Positions 46,595 to 56,778 of a stretch of DNA of 64,000 nucleotides are shown here, in pieces. Origin of the DNA: Rhodanobacter sp. Root480 (GTDB lineage Bacteria > Pseudomonadota > Gammaproteobacteria > Xanthomonadales > Rhodanobacteraceae); contig NZ_LMEX01000004.1 in assembly GCF_001426645.1 (NCBI RefSeq), positions 492-64,491 on the forward strand, read 5' to 3'. The translations under genes and the position numbers were made by a program. The first letter of the stretch is position 1. Every line of letters starts with the position of its first letter. The notes beneath the pieces were generated by a model. The model did not search any database. It was not told where the DNA came from and saw only the letters and a list, made by a program, of their open reading frames with translations.

Positions 46595-46720
46595 GCCCCA
46601 TTCCGCCCTTCGGGCACCTCCCCCCGTTGCACGGGGGAAGGGAGTGACAGGACTCCTCGAAACAGCCAGCTTCCTTCCCCCACTTGCGGGGGAAGGTGCC
46701 CGACAGGGCGGAAGGGGGGC
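46595..46720. repeat. GC-rich nested inverted repeat after cheV
   Basis: The outer arms CCCCATTCCGCCCTTCGGGC / inverse and inner arms CACCTCCCCC / GGGGGAAGGTG occupy the gap up to 2 bp from the cheV stop. It may serve as the cheV transcription terminator. Confidence 0.65.
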
Positions 46721-46722
46721 TT

Positions 46723-47655
46723 TTACGCCTCTTCGTCGTGCTCCGGCAACAAATCCAGCACCGCCTTGGCCAGCAAGTCAGGCTGGAACTTCGCCACGAA
46801 GCGGTCGGCGTTCACCTCTTTCACCATCGCCTCGTTGAACAGCCCGCTGAGCGAGCTGTGCAGCACCACCTTGAGCTGGCGCAGGGACGGGGTTTCGCGG
46901 ATGGCGCGGGTCAGCGCGTAACCATCGAGCCGCGGCATCTCGATATCGGACACCACCAGCTTCACACCGTCGGCGGGATCGGCATCCACCAGTTCCAGCA
47001 GCCGCTCCAGCGCCTCGCGGCCATCCTGCGCCACCACGCATTCGATATTCATCTGCTTGAACAAGGCCACCAGCCGGCGCCGGGCGATCACCGAATCGTC
47101 CACCACCATGATCCGGCGCGGGTTGAGCATGGTGTCGTCGGAAAGGCGCTGCATCTGCGCCGACAGCTCGGCCGGGCCCGAGTCGATGCTGGCCAGCACG
47201 TGCTCCACGTCGATCACCGCCATCAGCGCACCGTCGATGCGGGTCACCGCATTCACCCGCGCGCCAAACCCCAGCGCGCCAGATGGCGCCACCAGCGATT
47301 CGCCATCGCAATGCACCATCCGTTGCAGGTCGGACACCAGGAAACCCTGCATCGAGCGGCTGAACTCGGTGACCATCAGGTGGGCCGAATCCACGTCGCG
47401 CAACGGCGCATAGCCCAGCGCCGCGGCCAGGTCGATCACCGGAATGGTCTGGCCGCGGTAATCGCAGCTGCCGGCCAGCAATTCATGCACACCGTGCATG
47501 CGCTCCAGCGGCGGCCGGCGCAGCACCTCGCGCACCTTGAACACATTGATGCCGAACAATTGCTGGTCGCCCAGCGTGAACAGCAGCATCGCCACCCGGT
47601 TGTGCCCGGCCAGCCGGGTATGCCGTTCCACCGTGTCCAGTAGCGTGCCGCTCAT
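46723..47655 (-). CDS. cheV: CheV, coupling protein fused to a receiver domain
   Basis: 310 residues. CheW domain at 1-160 (LLFTLGDQQLFGINVFKVRE, YRGQTIPVIDLAAALGY) and a receiver at about 180-305 with the acidic pair in MVVDDSVIARR, phospho-Asp in VSDIEMPRLDG, and the Lys in FVAKFQP. CheV tunes array sensitivity. A FliA promoter lies about 45 bp upstream. Confidence 0.95.
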   Translation of the reverse strand: MSGTLLDTVERHTRLAGHNRVAMLLFTLGDQQLFGINVFKVREVLRRPPLERMHGVHELLAGSCDYRGQTIPVIDLAAALGYAPLRDVDSAHLMVTEFSRSMQGFLVSDLQRMVHCDGESLVAPSGALGFGARVNAVTRIDGALMAVIDVEHVLASIDSGPAELSAQMQRLSDDTMLNPRRIMVVDDSVIARRRLVALFKQMNIECVVAQDGREALERLLELVDADPADGVKLVVSDIEMPRLDGYALTRAIRETPSLRQLKVVLHSSLSGLFNEAMVKEVNADRFVAKFQPDLLAKAVLDLLPEHDEEA

Positions 47656-47700
47656 GCAGATTCCTCGACGCCCAACCGCACCGCGCGGTTCCAGTTGAAT

Positions 47701-47727
47701 CTATCGGCCATCAGGCGGCGCACTTGA
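47701..47727 (-). promoter_or_regulatory. FliA promoter of cheV
   Basis: TCAAGTGC - 11 bp - GCCGATAG on the minus strand; the -10 matches 7 of 8. It lies 46 bp upstream of cheV. Confidence 0.8.
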
Positions 47728-47761
47728 GGCAGCACCCATGCGCCACGCCCAAGGGGCAAGG

Positions 47762-47777
47762 TGGCATATGACTTGCT
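47762..47777 (+). promoter_or_regulatory. Sigma54 promoter of the MCP-flgA operon
   Basis: TGGCATATGACTTGCT: GG (63-64) and GC (75-76) exactly 10 bp apart, near consensus. The predicted start point falls inside the adjoining FliA -35 element. Confidence 0.82.
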
Positions 47778-47780
47778 TGC

Positions 47781-47807
47781 TCAAGTTTCGATGACAGTTG
47801 ACGATTC
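47781..47807 (+). promoter_or_regulatory. FliA promoter of the MCP-flgA operon
   Basis: TCAAGTTT - 11 bp - GACGATTC: strong -35, moderate -10 (5 of 8). It lies 3 bp downstream of the sigma54 element. Confidence 0.6.
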
Positions 47808-47848
47808 ATCCATAGCACCCTTGCCTATTTAAAGGTCACCGTTTGCCC

Positions 47849-49153
47849 ATGAGCTTGATTTGGAACTCGCACCTCACCGCCCTGGTGCAGGCAGCCGCCG
47901 CTGGCGACGAGAAGCAGGTCGCGGCGTTGCGACGCAAGTATCCGCGCACCGCGCGGGTGATCGCGCCGCTGCTGGCCCGTGCCGCCAGCCAGCCGCCGGC
48001 GGCGGTTGCGCTGCAGGCCATGGAGCAGCAAAGCCTGGTGCTGGCCGCGGTGCAGCAGCTTTCGCGCGAGCAGAGCGCGCTGGACAAGGCCGCCACCGAA
48101 AGCCGCGGCAGCGTCGATCGCTTGACGGATGGCAGCGCCGGGATCTCGACGGCACTGCGCCAGATCGGCACCGATCTGGACCTGGCCGCCAAGGCCGGGC
48201 AGGCCGGCGAAGGCAGCGTCAGTGAACTCGACGGCCAGTTGCGCCTGCTGCGCAGCGCGCTGTCGGCGATGAACCGCAACCAGAGCCGGCTGGCCGAACA
48301 GGTGGCGCAGATCCGCAAACTTACCGGTGTGGTGCAGGAAATCGCCCACCAGACCAACCTGGTGGCGCTTAACGCCGCCATCGAAGCCGCCCGCGCCGGC
48401 GAGGCGGGCCGCGGCTTTGCCGTGGTCGCCGACGAGGTGAAGCAGCTGGCGGAAAAAACCACGCTTACCACCACCGAGATCGAGACCGTCACCGGCTCCA
48501 TCGGTGATTTCTCGTTGCAACTGGACGGCGACGTGCAGCATGGCCTGCAACAACTGGAGCGTGCGCAGACCGGCGTCGGCCAGGCCACCACCGCCCTGCA
48601 CGATGGCGGAGAAGCCCTGCGCACGGCCCACGGCCGCGTGGCCGGCGTGCTGCAAAACCATGACGCGCAACATGCGCGCGCCACCACCGCGCAGGCCGCC
48701 CTGGGCGCGCTGCAGCGCCGCGGTATCGAGGCACGGCGCCAGGCCGAATCACTCAACCGCGCCGCATTGCTGGCGCACCGGCTGGGCCTGGACTGGCTGG
48801 AAAGCGAAAGCGGCAACGACGCGGCAAGCCTCAGCCTGACCGTGCGCGAGAGCGCCGCAAGCCTGCGCCAGGCCATGGAGCTGGCCCTGCTCGACCCCAG
48901 CGCGCTGGACCGGCGCTGGTTCGACACCCATTCCCTCAACCGCACCGTCCGTCGCCTGACCGCCCAGCACCCGGACAAACCGGCCAGTGCGGCGCTCGAC
49001 GAAAGCGGCACCCTGCTGTGCGAACAGAGCCAGCGCTTCATCACCCTGGTCTGCGACGGCCAGCTGGAGGAAGCTTCGCAACTGTCGCAACAACTGGAAG
49101 CCGGACGCGAGGCATTGCTGGCCCAGTTGGGCACGCTGCTGGCGGAAGCATGA
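47849..49153 (+). CDS. Soluble methyl-accepting chemotaxis protein
   Basis: 434 residues with no membrane helix or signal peptide. The signalling hairpin tip is [20 protein letters not shown] followed by [17 protein letters not shown] near 165-195; helical regions lie on both sides. About 190 C-terminal residues carry no domain I recognise; the zinc-binding CZB motif is not present. The ATG at 47849 is used; a TTG at 47843 has a better-spaced AAAGG. Its stop overlaps flgA by 4 bp, an unusual pairing. It is expressed from tandem sigma54 and FliA promoters. Confidence 0.88.
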   Translation: MSLIWNSHLTALVQAAAAGDEKQVAALRRKYPRTARVIAPLLARAASQPPAAVALQAMEQQSLVLAAVQQLSREQSALDKAATESRGSVDRLTDGSAGISTALRQIGTDLDLAAKAGQAGEGSVSELDGQLRLLRSALSAMNRNQSRLAEQVAQIRKLTGVVQEIAHQTNLVALNAAIEAARAGEAGRGFAVVADEVKQLAEKTTLTTTEIETVTGSIGDFSLQLDGDVQHGLQQLERAQTGVGQATTALHDGGEALRTAHGRVAGVLQNHDAQHARATTAQAALGALQRRGIEARRQAESLNRAALLAHRLGLDWLESESGNDAASLSLTVRESAASLRQAMELALLDPSALDRRWFDTHSLNRTVRRLTAQHPDKPASAALDESGTLLCEQSQRFITLVCDGQLEEASQLSQQLEAGREALLAQLGTLLAEA

Positions 49154-49872
49154 AGCAAGGCGCGCCAGGTTCCCGCCTCCAGCACACCACCATGTGGTGC
49201 GTGCTGGCGTGGGCGGGCATCTGCGCCACTCCCGCCTGGGCGGCCCAGCCGCCCGACGCCATACGAGCCGCCGCCGAGCAGGCCGTGCGTGAACACTACG
49301 CAATGCCCGGCAACCGCGTCGTGGTGCACACCGAAGCGCTCGACATGCGATTGAAGCTGGACGACTGCGCGCAACCGCTGATCGCCACCGTACCCGACCG
49401 CGCCACTCCGCCCTCACACATGAGCGTGCAGGTGCAATGCACGCAGCCACGCCACTGGAGCGTGCGGGTGCCGGTGAAGCTGGAGCTGTTCCGGACCGTG
49501 CTGGTGACCAGCCACGCGTTGCAACGCGGCGACGGCCTCAGCCTGGCCGACGTACGCCCGGAAGAGCGCGACATCACCCGTCTCGGTTACGGCTACGTGG
49601 AAAACCTGCAACAGGTGGCCGGCCGAACCTTGTCGCGGGCACTGCCAAAAGACACCGTACTGAGCCCCGGCGCACTGGGCGGACGACGCATGGTGCGCGC
49701 GGGCGACCATGTACAGGTAGTAGCCCGGCTCGGTAGCATTGAGGTTCGTGCCGACGGTGTGGCGCTGGGCAGCGGCGACAATGGCGCCCGCCTGCGCGTT
49801 CGCAACGAAAACTCCGGCAAGATCGTCGACGCCATGGTCAGCGCGCCCGGCGTGGTCACCGCCCTGCCCTGA
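49150..49872 (+). CDS. flgA: P-ring assembly chaperone FlgA
   Basis: 240 residues. Signal peptide to about residue 32 (CATPAWA). Periplasmic SAF-type domain: [51 protein letters not shown], and the ending [19 protein letters not shown]. It escorts FlgI. It is translationally coupled to the soluble MCP. Confidence 0.95.
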   Translation: MKQGAPGSRLQHTTMWCVLAWAGICATPAWAAQPPDAIRAAAEQAVREHYAMPGNRVVVHTEALDMRLKLDDCAQPLIATVPDRATPPSHMSVQVQCTQPRHWSVRVPVKLELFRTVLVTSHALQRGDGLSLADVRPEERDITRLGYGYVENLQQVAGRTLSRALPKDTVLSPGALGGRRMVRAGDHVQVVARLGSIEVRADGVALGSGDNGARLRVRNENSGKIVDAMVSAPGVVTALP

Positions 49873-49886
49873 CCGTCAACCGCCAC

Positions 49887-49913
49887 TAAAGTTTCCCCCG
49901 GTCCGGCCGATCT
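49887..49913 (+). promoter_or_regulatory. FliA promoter of flgMN
   Basis: TAAAGTTT - 11 bp - GCCGATCT: the -35 matches the consensus fully and the -10 6 of 8. It lies 38 bp upstream of flgM, so FliA drives its own inhibitor once released. Confidence 0.85.
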
Positions 49914-49950
49914 GTCAGACACAGGGTTCATATTGCAGCGAGAAGGATCG

Positions 49951-50277
49951 ATGACCACTTCCATTCAAAACAATGGTTTGCCGAATTTTCCCCAGGCAAC
50001 CGGCGCCACCGGGAATGCATCGGCATCGGCCTCCACCACCGCTGCCGCCGGCAGCAGCGCCGCCGTAACGCCTCAGTCGGACGATCAACTCAAGTTGACC
50101 GATTCAGCCCGGGCACTGCAGGAAGCCGCGCGCCTGGACACGTCGTCCGCCATCGACACCAAGCGGGTCGAACAGATCCGCGAGGCACTGGCCAACGGCA
50201 ATTACCAGATCGACGCCGGCCGGATCGCGGACCGCATGCTGTCATTCGAGCGCCAGATCGGCGCAGGTGCCGTATGA
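49951..50277 (+). CDS. flgM: Anti-sigma28 factor FlgM
   Basis: 108 residues. Disordered Ala/Ser/Thr-rich N-terminus and the conserved C-terminal FliA-binding part (DQLKLTDSARALQEAARL, RVEQIREALANGNYQIDAGR, IADRML). The ATG at 49951 follows AGAAGGA. It is secreted once the hook is complete, freeing FliA. Confidence 0.94.
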   Translation: MTTSIQNNGLPNFPQATGATGNASASASTTAAAGSSAAVTPQSDDQLKLTDSARALQEAARLDTSSAIDTKRVEQIREALANGNYQIDAGRIADRMLSFERQIGAGAV

Positions 50278-50720
50278 ACCGGCCGCTGCAGGGCGAACTG
50301 AGCGATGCACTGGGTGCCGTACTCAGCGACATGCAGCAGGCCATCACGCAGCTGACGCAAGTGCTGGAGAACGAGCGCACGGCCTTGAATGCCGGCAACA
50401 GCGACGCGCTCGGTGAAGCCGGCGCCAGCAAACAGAAGCTCATGCTGCAGCTGGAGCAGCTCGACGCGGAGCGGCAACAGTTGAGCCGCGAAGCGCCCGC
50501 CGCCGCGGCCAGGCTGGACGCCACCTGGTCACAGGTGCTGCTGGCCCTGCGCCACTGCCAGCAACTCAACCAGAGCAACGGCCGCGCCGTGAACCAGCGC
50601 CTTGGCCAGGTACGCCAGGCACTGTCGGTACTGACCGGACACGCCGGCGAAACCGGCTTGTATGGCCCCACCGGCGGACTCCGCGGCGGCCTCCGATCAC
50701 AAGTGCTGGCTCAGGCCTGA
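50274..50720 (+). CDS. flgN: FlgK/FlgL export chaperone FlgN
   Basis: 148 residues, helical, with the FlgN pattern (LLEELRALL-like MQQAITQLTQVLENERTALN, then KQKLMLQLEQLDAERQQL, LLALRHCQQLNQSNGRAVNQ). It overlaps flgM by 4 bp. Confidence 0.88.
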   Translation: MNRPLQGELSDALGAVLSDMQQAITQLTQVLENERTALNAGNSDALGEAGASKQKLMLQLEQLDAERQQLSREAPAAAARLDATWSQVLLALRHCQQLNQSNGRAVNQRLGQVRQALSVLTGHAGETGLYGPTGGLRGGLRSQVLAQA

Positions 50721-50811
50721 CCATGATGCAGTCCGCTTCATCGCAGACTGTGCCGCCCTTGTCGCAAAAACGTAGCACGCGTGTTTTCGTATTTATCGCG
50801 ATTGAAGAAGC

Positions 50812-52107
50812 ATGAGCAAACTCGACGTTTCCCCGAACGGCTCTCTCCCTATGTCTGCTTTGCCCGACGCCGCCAACATCCCCCTGCCCATAGCGATGAC
50901 CACCCCGCTACCGGTATTGCGCGTACCCATGCTGGACCGTGAGCGGCAGTTGTTTGCCTACGAAATCACCTTCCATCGCGAACCGGACGACGAACAGACC
51001 CTGCTGCAACGCGTACTTTCCACGCTGACCGACGGCGCGCTCACCCGGCTGGTTCGCGGCAATCGTGCCTTCCTCAACCTGCCCACCGAACTGCTGCCCG
51101 AAGATTCCGACGTGCTGCTGCACCAGCCGCGCATCGGCCTGCTGCTGCAGCCGCAGGTAGCCGACAACACCCCGCTGATGAAGCGTCTGCAGCTGATGTC
51201 GCAGCGCGGCTGCCAGCTGATGCTCGATGCCGGCGACCTGGAGCTGGATGGCAGCCTGGCGATCGAATCGCTGATGCAGATAGTGCAGTTCGTGCGGCTG
51301 GACGCCACCTTGCTGTCGCCCGAGGTACTGCGCCAGCGCACCGAGCTGCTGCACGCCCGCGGCATCTGGGTGGTTGCCGATCAGGTCAACGATCACGCCA
51401 CTTACGAGCGTTGCCTGGAACTGCCCCTGCAGGCAATCCAGGGTCGCTACCTGCTGATTCCGCAGCCGGTGGCCGTGCCGGTGCTCACCGCCAGCCGCCT
51501 CAGCATGCTGCGCCTGATGCGCGCGCTGCAGGAAAACAATCCGGGGCCGGTGGAGCTTGGCAACATCATCCGCGACGATGCGGTGCTCAGCTACAAGCTG
51601 CTCAGCTGCGTCAATTCCGCTTATTTCGCGTTGCCGCGGCAACTGAAGTCGGTGCAGCAGGCGGCGATCTTCTTCGGCGTCACCCGCATGCGCAACTGGA
51701 TCGACACGATGTCGTTGTGCAGCATGGACGATCGACCGCCCGAGCTGCTGCGCGCCGCGTTGATCCGCGCCCACATGTGCGAAAAGCTGGCCAGCGGCAT
51801 GCCGCACGGCCACGAGGAAATGGCCTTCACCGTAGGCCTGTTCTCGCTGCTGGACACGCTGATGTGCGCGCCGATGGAGTTCCTGCTCACCCACCTGCGG
51901 CTGGTACCGGAAATCAGCGACGCGCTGACCCGCCGCGCCGGTCCGTTCGGGGAGCTGCTGGATCAGATCCTGGCGTGGGAAGCGGGCAAGATGACCAGCG
52001 AACACGCGCAGCCGCAGCGCATCCAGCGCATGGCCACCATCTATCTCGAAGCCGCGCAGTGGGCTGACCAGGTCTACGCCAGCGCCAACGGCCAGGCCGA
52101 GAACTGA
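50812..52107 (+). CDS. EAL-like/HDOD domain protein (YuxH type)
   Basis: 431 residues. The N-terminal half resembles a degenerate EAL domain (LDRERQLFAYEITFH, LLEPEDS-like, LDAGDLELDGS, VRLDATLLSPEVLRQR): the EAL signature and metal ligands are missing, so c-di-GMP hydrolysis is not expected. The C-terminal HDOD domain is at about 225-420 (LGNIIRDDAVLSYKLLSCVN, SVQQAAIFFGVTRMRNWI). Such proteins act as signalling scaffolds. RBS GAAGAAG precedes the ATG. Confidence 0.85.
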   Translation: MSKLDVSPNGSLPMSALPDAANIPLPIAMTTPLPVLRVPMLDRERQLFAYEITFHREPDDEQTLLQRVLSTLTDGALTRLVRGNRAFLNLPTELLPEDSDVLLHQPRIGLLLQPQVADNTPLMKRLQLMSQRGCQLMLDAGDLELDGSLAIESLMQIVQFVRLDATLLSPEVLRQRTELLHARGIWVVADQVNDHATYERCLELPLQAIQGRYLLIPQPVAVPVLTASRLSMLRLMRALQENNPGPVELGNIIRDDAVLSYKLLSCVNSAYFALPRQLKSVQQAAIFFGVTRMRNWIDTMSLCSMDDRPPELLRAALIRAHMCEKLASGMPHGHEEMAFTVGLFSLLDTLMCAPMEFLLTHLRLVPEISDALTRRAGPFGELLDQILAWEAGKMTSEHAQPQRIQRMATIYLEAAQWADQVYASANGQAEN

Positions 52108-52128
52108 TCCGCGAGACCCCGCGGGATA

Positions 52129-52236
52129 TGTAGGAGCGACTTCAGTCGCGACGCTTTTGCTTCGAGGCGAAGCGTGTCGCGACTGAAGTCGCTCCTACCA
52201 TTCGCTCTTGCGAATCCCCAATCCCCAATCCCGCCC
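52129..52236. repeat. REP hairpin followed by a GGGAAT-type unit
   Basis: TGTAGGAGCGACTTCAGTCG and its inverse end at 52198; ATCCCCAATCCCCAATCCC follows to 52236. They lie between two convergent genes (stops at 52107 and 52238). Confidence 0.8.
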
Positions 52237-52237
52237 C

Positions 52238-53314
52238 TCAACTGGTATGCCGCAAATACCAGATCGTCGCCAGCACGCTCAGCAGTGCCACCAGCAGCCA
52301 GCACAGCATGGGTAGCGTGTCGCTGCCCAGCCACAACACCGTCGCCGTGGCGCTGACCACCAGTGTGCCCACCGCCAGCGACAGCGGAAAATCACGCTGG
52401 ATCCCGCGGTGGCCCGACAGCATCAGGTACGCGCCCAGCGCGGCGAGAAGCACGGCAAGCACCCGCCACAGGTAGATGAACGTGGGTGGTTCGGGCAGGT
52501 CGGGGAACATGTCCAGCAACGAGCGGTCGCCCACTTCCACCGCAAAGCCCTTGCCGTCGGTGGTCTTCGTCGCGGGCACCAGGCGGTCGCCATCGATGCG
52601 CGCCACCACGGTCACGTGCTGCAGCGGAACCTCCTCCCAACTCACCCGCAAATCGCCGCGGTGCGGATCGCCGGGGTTGGCGCTGGTCACGAGATAGCCG
52701 TTGTACGGCACGAAGGTGGCCGCGAGATTGGCCGGCAATGACTTCACGTCCGGCTCCACGCGCTGCACGCCGGGCAGCGCGTGGAGCAGGCTGCGGTCCA
52801 GCGCGAAGCCGCCCAATTGCACCCGGTCGGCGTCGAACTGGCGCGCGGCGATCGGGAACGCGCCCGGATTGGCGTGCCCGGCCGGTCGCTCGAACTTGCT
52901 GGAATCGACCGGCTGATCCACCCAGTCCAGCTCGTAGTCGGTATTGCCGCCGAAGCGGACCTCGCGCCACTGGAACATTTCCACGTGGCGGATCAGCACG
53001 GGCGTATCCCGGCGCAGGTTGAACTCCGGATCACGCGGCGCCACCACCACCCGCGGCACCCCGCTCAACCGCGCGAGATAGCCGGCCTGGCCCGCTTGCG
53101 GCAGGGCGGAGGCGCCCAGGTCCACCAGCTGCCCACCATGGCGGCTCATTGCTTCGCGATAGGTGATGATGCCGCGCTCGGTGGTCGCGGCCCAGCCGAT
53201 GCCGGCCAGCAACAGCAACGCCCCCACCAGCCGCAACAGGCGCCCGCGCATGGCGTCGTCCCATGCCGGCAACATCAGCCCGGCGCCCCAGGCAAAAAGA
53301 ACGGACGCGAACAT
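52238..53314 (-). CDS. TMEM43 family membrane protein
   Basis: 358 residues. N-terminal membrane helix (about 27-43), a large lumenal/periplasmic domain with the family segment DYELDWVDQPVDSSKFERPA, and three C-terminal helices (about 283-302, 308-330, 334-353). TMEM43-like proteins are known from bacteria to man, where the protein sits in the inner nuclear/ER membrane; the bacterial function is unknown. Its downstream neighbour is convergent. The start could also be further in, at MRGRLLRLVG. Confidence 0.8.
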   Translation of the reverse strand: MFASVLFAWGAGLMLPAWDDAMRGRLLRLVGALLLLAGIGWAATTERGIITYREAMSRHGGQLVDLGASALPQAGQAGYLARLSGVPRVVVAPRDPEFNLRRDTPVLIRHVEMFQWREVRFGGNTDYELDWVDQPVDSSKFERPAGHANPGAFPIAARQFDADRVQLGGFALDRSLLHALPGVQRVEPDVKSLPANLAATFVPYNGYLVTSANPGDPHRGDLRVSWEEVPLQHVTVVARIDGDRLVPATKTTDGKGFAVEVGDRSLLDMFPDLPEPPTFIYLWRVLAVLLAALGAYLMLSGHRGIQRDFPLSLAVGTLVVSATATVLWLGSDTLPMLCWLLVALLSVLATIWYLRHTS

Positions 53315-53558
53315 CCCCGGCGCGCATGTCGACGAACGACGCGCACTCGAACGCCTGTGGCTGCGATATTGCCTGCGGGCGGGACCAGTTCCGTCACAAA
53401 TTGATACTCCACTGCCACGAACACGGGACGATCAACGACCGACAGCCGAAAATGGCGCCGGGCGCGGCCATAACCCCGTCTCAAGCAAGGTATGGGCCAA
53501 GCAGGCCGCGGACGATCGCCACCCGCACCAAGCGCGATCGTTCCGGACCGCCAGCCGC

Positions 53559-55304
53559 CTATTGCACTCTGCCCGATCCGGAGGGCCGACGCGGATCGCT
53601 GGCGGCATCAAGCTTGTTGGTCCGATGGTCCCACGTCACCACGTTCATGAAGCCCCACGGCTTGCGGTCGTTCAAGGTGTAACCCATCGCGGTGAGGTCG
53701 GCGCTGGTGGCCTTGTCGAACATGCCCGGCTCCACGTCCACCACGTCGGGCAGGAACTGGTGATGGAAGCGCTTGTGCGCCACGATCTGCTGCGCGCTTT
53801 CGCCATCGATGAAATGCAGGATGCCTTCCAGCACCTGGGTGATGATGGTGGAACCGCCGGGCGAACCGATCACCGCGCTGCGGTCGGCGCCGATCACCAG
53901 GCTCGGCGACATCGACGACAGCATCCGCTTGCCGCCTTCCGGCGCGTTCGCCGCGCTGCCGAGCAGGCCGTAGACGTTCGGCTTGCCGGGCACCAGCGCG
54001 AAATCGTCCATCTCGTCGTTCAGCAGCACGCCGGTGCCCTCGGCCACGAAGGTGGAGCCGAGGATGTAATTCACGGTGGACGTCACCGCGGCCATGTTGC
54101 CGTCCTTGTCGATGATCGAGAAGTGCGTGGTATGCATGCCCGGATCGCGCGCGGTCCGGTGCGGCAACATCGATGAAGGCGTGGCCTTGCCCGGCAGGAT
54201 GCTCTGGCGCAGGCCGTCGGCGTAGAACGGCGACAGCAGCATGTCCAGCGGCATCTTCACGAAATCCGGGTCGCCCAGGTAGTCGTTGTGGTCGCGGAAC
54301 GCGCGGCGCATCGCCTCCACGATCAGGTGCACGCGATGGGCCTGGTCCAGCTTGTCCAGCTCGAAGCCGGACAGGATGTTGAGGATCTCGGCGATCGCCA
54401 CGCCGCCGGACGACGGTGGTGGCGCCGTGATGATGCGATAGCCGCGGTAATCGACGCTGATCGGCTGGCGTTCCTTGGCCTGGTAGCTCTCAAGGTCGGC
54501 CAGGGTCCAGTTGCCGCCGGCGGCGCGCACCGCGTCCACCAGCTTCTTCGCCGTCGGGCCGCGATAGAAGCCGTCGTTGCCATGCGCGGCAATCGCTTCC
54601 AGCGTCTTCGCCTGGTCCGGGTCGCGCCACAGCTTCCCTTCCACCGGCGGGTTGCCGTCGGGCAGGAATTTGGCCGCCGAAGCGGGCCAGCGCCGCAGGT
54701 CTTTCTGCTGCCCCGCGATCGCCTCGCGCAGCCGCGGGTCAGGCTTGAAGCCGTCGCGGGCCAGCCGGATCGCAGGCGCCAGCGACTGGGCCAGCGACAG
54801 CCTTCCATAACGCTCGGCGATCAGCACCAGACCGGCCGGCTCGCCGGGAATGCCCGCCGAAAGCGGCCCCTTCAACGCCGCATCGCGATTGGGTGTGCCG
54901 TCGGGGTTGAGGTAATCCTTGGGGTCGACAGCCGCGGGTGCCGTCTCGCGCGCGTCGATGAAAACGTTGTGGCCATCCTTCGCCCGATGCAGCACGGCCA
55001 TGAAGCCGCCGCCGATGCCCGAGCTTTCCGGCTCCACCACCGACAGGGTGGCCGCCACCGCCACCGCGGCGTCGAACGCGTTGCCGCCCTTGGCCAGGAT
55101 CTCCAGCCCCGCGTCGGTCGCCAGGAAGTTCGCGCTGGCGACGGCGGAATGCCCCGGGCGCTGGTCCGGTTGCGCCACCGCAGTGGTTGTCGCCGGCGTC
55201 GTTCGGGGTGCGCCATCGGCAGCCAGCGCCGCGCCGCAGGTAAACAGCAGGCTGGCCAGGAATACGCGTGAGGGCAGCACGGACCAACGCGGCGAAAAAA
55301 TCAT
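53559..55304 (-). CDS. ggt: Gamma-glutamyltransferase
   Basis: 581 residues. Signal peptide to about residue 29 (ALAADG), large subunit with LATDAGLEILAKGGNAFDAA and ESSGIGGGFMAVLH, and the autoprocessing/catalytic Thr at T392 in HTTHFSIIDKDGN, then GVLLNDEMDDF and SSMSPSLVIG. It cleaves gamma-glutamyl bonds such as those of glutathione in the periplasm. It overlaps the ferredoxin gene by 4 bp. Confidence 0.95.
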   Translation of the reverse strand: MIFSPRWSVLPSRVFLASLLFTCGAALAADGAPRTTPATTTAVAQPDQRPGHSAVASANFLATDAGLEILAKGGNAFDAAVAVAATLSVVEPESSGIGGGFMAVLHRAKDGHNVFIDARETAPAAVDPKDYLNPDGTPNRDAALKGPLSAGIPGEPAGLVLIAERYGRLSLAQSLAPAIRLARDGFKPDPRLREAIAGQQKDLRRWPASAAKFLPDGNPPVEGKLWRDPDQAKTLEAIAAHGNDGFYRGPTAKKLVDAVRAAGGNWTLADLESYQAKERQPISVDYRGYRIITAPPPSSGGVAIAEILNILSGFELDKLDQAHRVHLIVEAMRRAFRDHNDYLGDPDFVKMPLDMLLSPFYADGLRQSILPGKATPSSMLPHRTARDPGMHTTHFSIIDKDGNMAAVTSTVNYILGSTFVAEGTGVLLNDEMDDFALVPGKPNVYGLLGSAANAPEGGKRMLSSMSPSLVIGADRSAVIGSPGGSTIITQVLEGILHFIDGESAQQIVAHKRFHHQFLPDVVDVEPGMFDKATSADLTAMGYTLNDRKPWGFMNVVTWDHRTNKLDAASDPRRPSGSGRVQ

Positions 55305-55561
55305 GCAGCAGGCTCCATCGCCATCAGCTGGCGATACTTGAGATCGAGTTGATCATGCGACTCGATGTGCTCGGGGTCGGTGATGATGCACTCGACCGGG
55401 CAGACCACCATGCACTGCGGTTCGTCGTGATGGCCCACGCACTCGGTGCACAGGGCCGGGTCGATCACGTAGAACTGTTCGCCCAGCGAGATCGCCTTGT
55501 TGGGGCAGGCCGGTTCGCAAACATCGCAATTGACGCAGGTGTCGAGGATTTTCAGGGACAT
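55301..55561 (-). CDS. YfhL-type 4Fe-4S ferredoxin
   Basis: 86 residues. First cluster Cys 9, 12, 15, 19 (CVNCDVCEPACP); second Cys 38, 41, 50, 54 with the longer loop CTECVGHHDEPQC typical of the YfhL/Alvin ferredoxin. The C-terminal helix is present. It is translationally coupled to ggt. Confidence 0.93.
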   Translation of the reverse strand: MSLKILDTCVNCDVCEPACPNKAISLGEQFYVIDPALCTECVGHHDEPQCMVVCPVECIITDPEHIESHDQLDLKYRQLMAMEPAA

Positions 55562-55621
55562 GGGAAAGCCGACGGGCGAGGGATGGGCCGCGAAAGCGCG
55601 TGCCCGTCCCCGCCCGCCTGA

Positions 55622-56741
<1,120 letters not shown>

Positions 56742-56778
56742 TTAACGGATGCACCGGCGGCATGGCGCGGCGTGCCGG

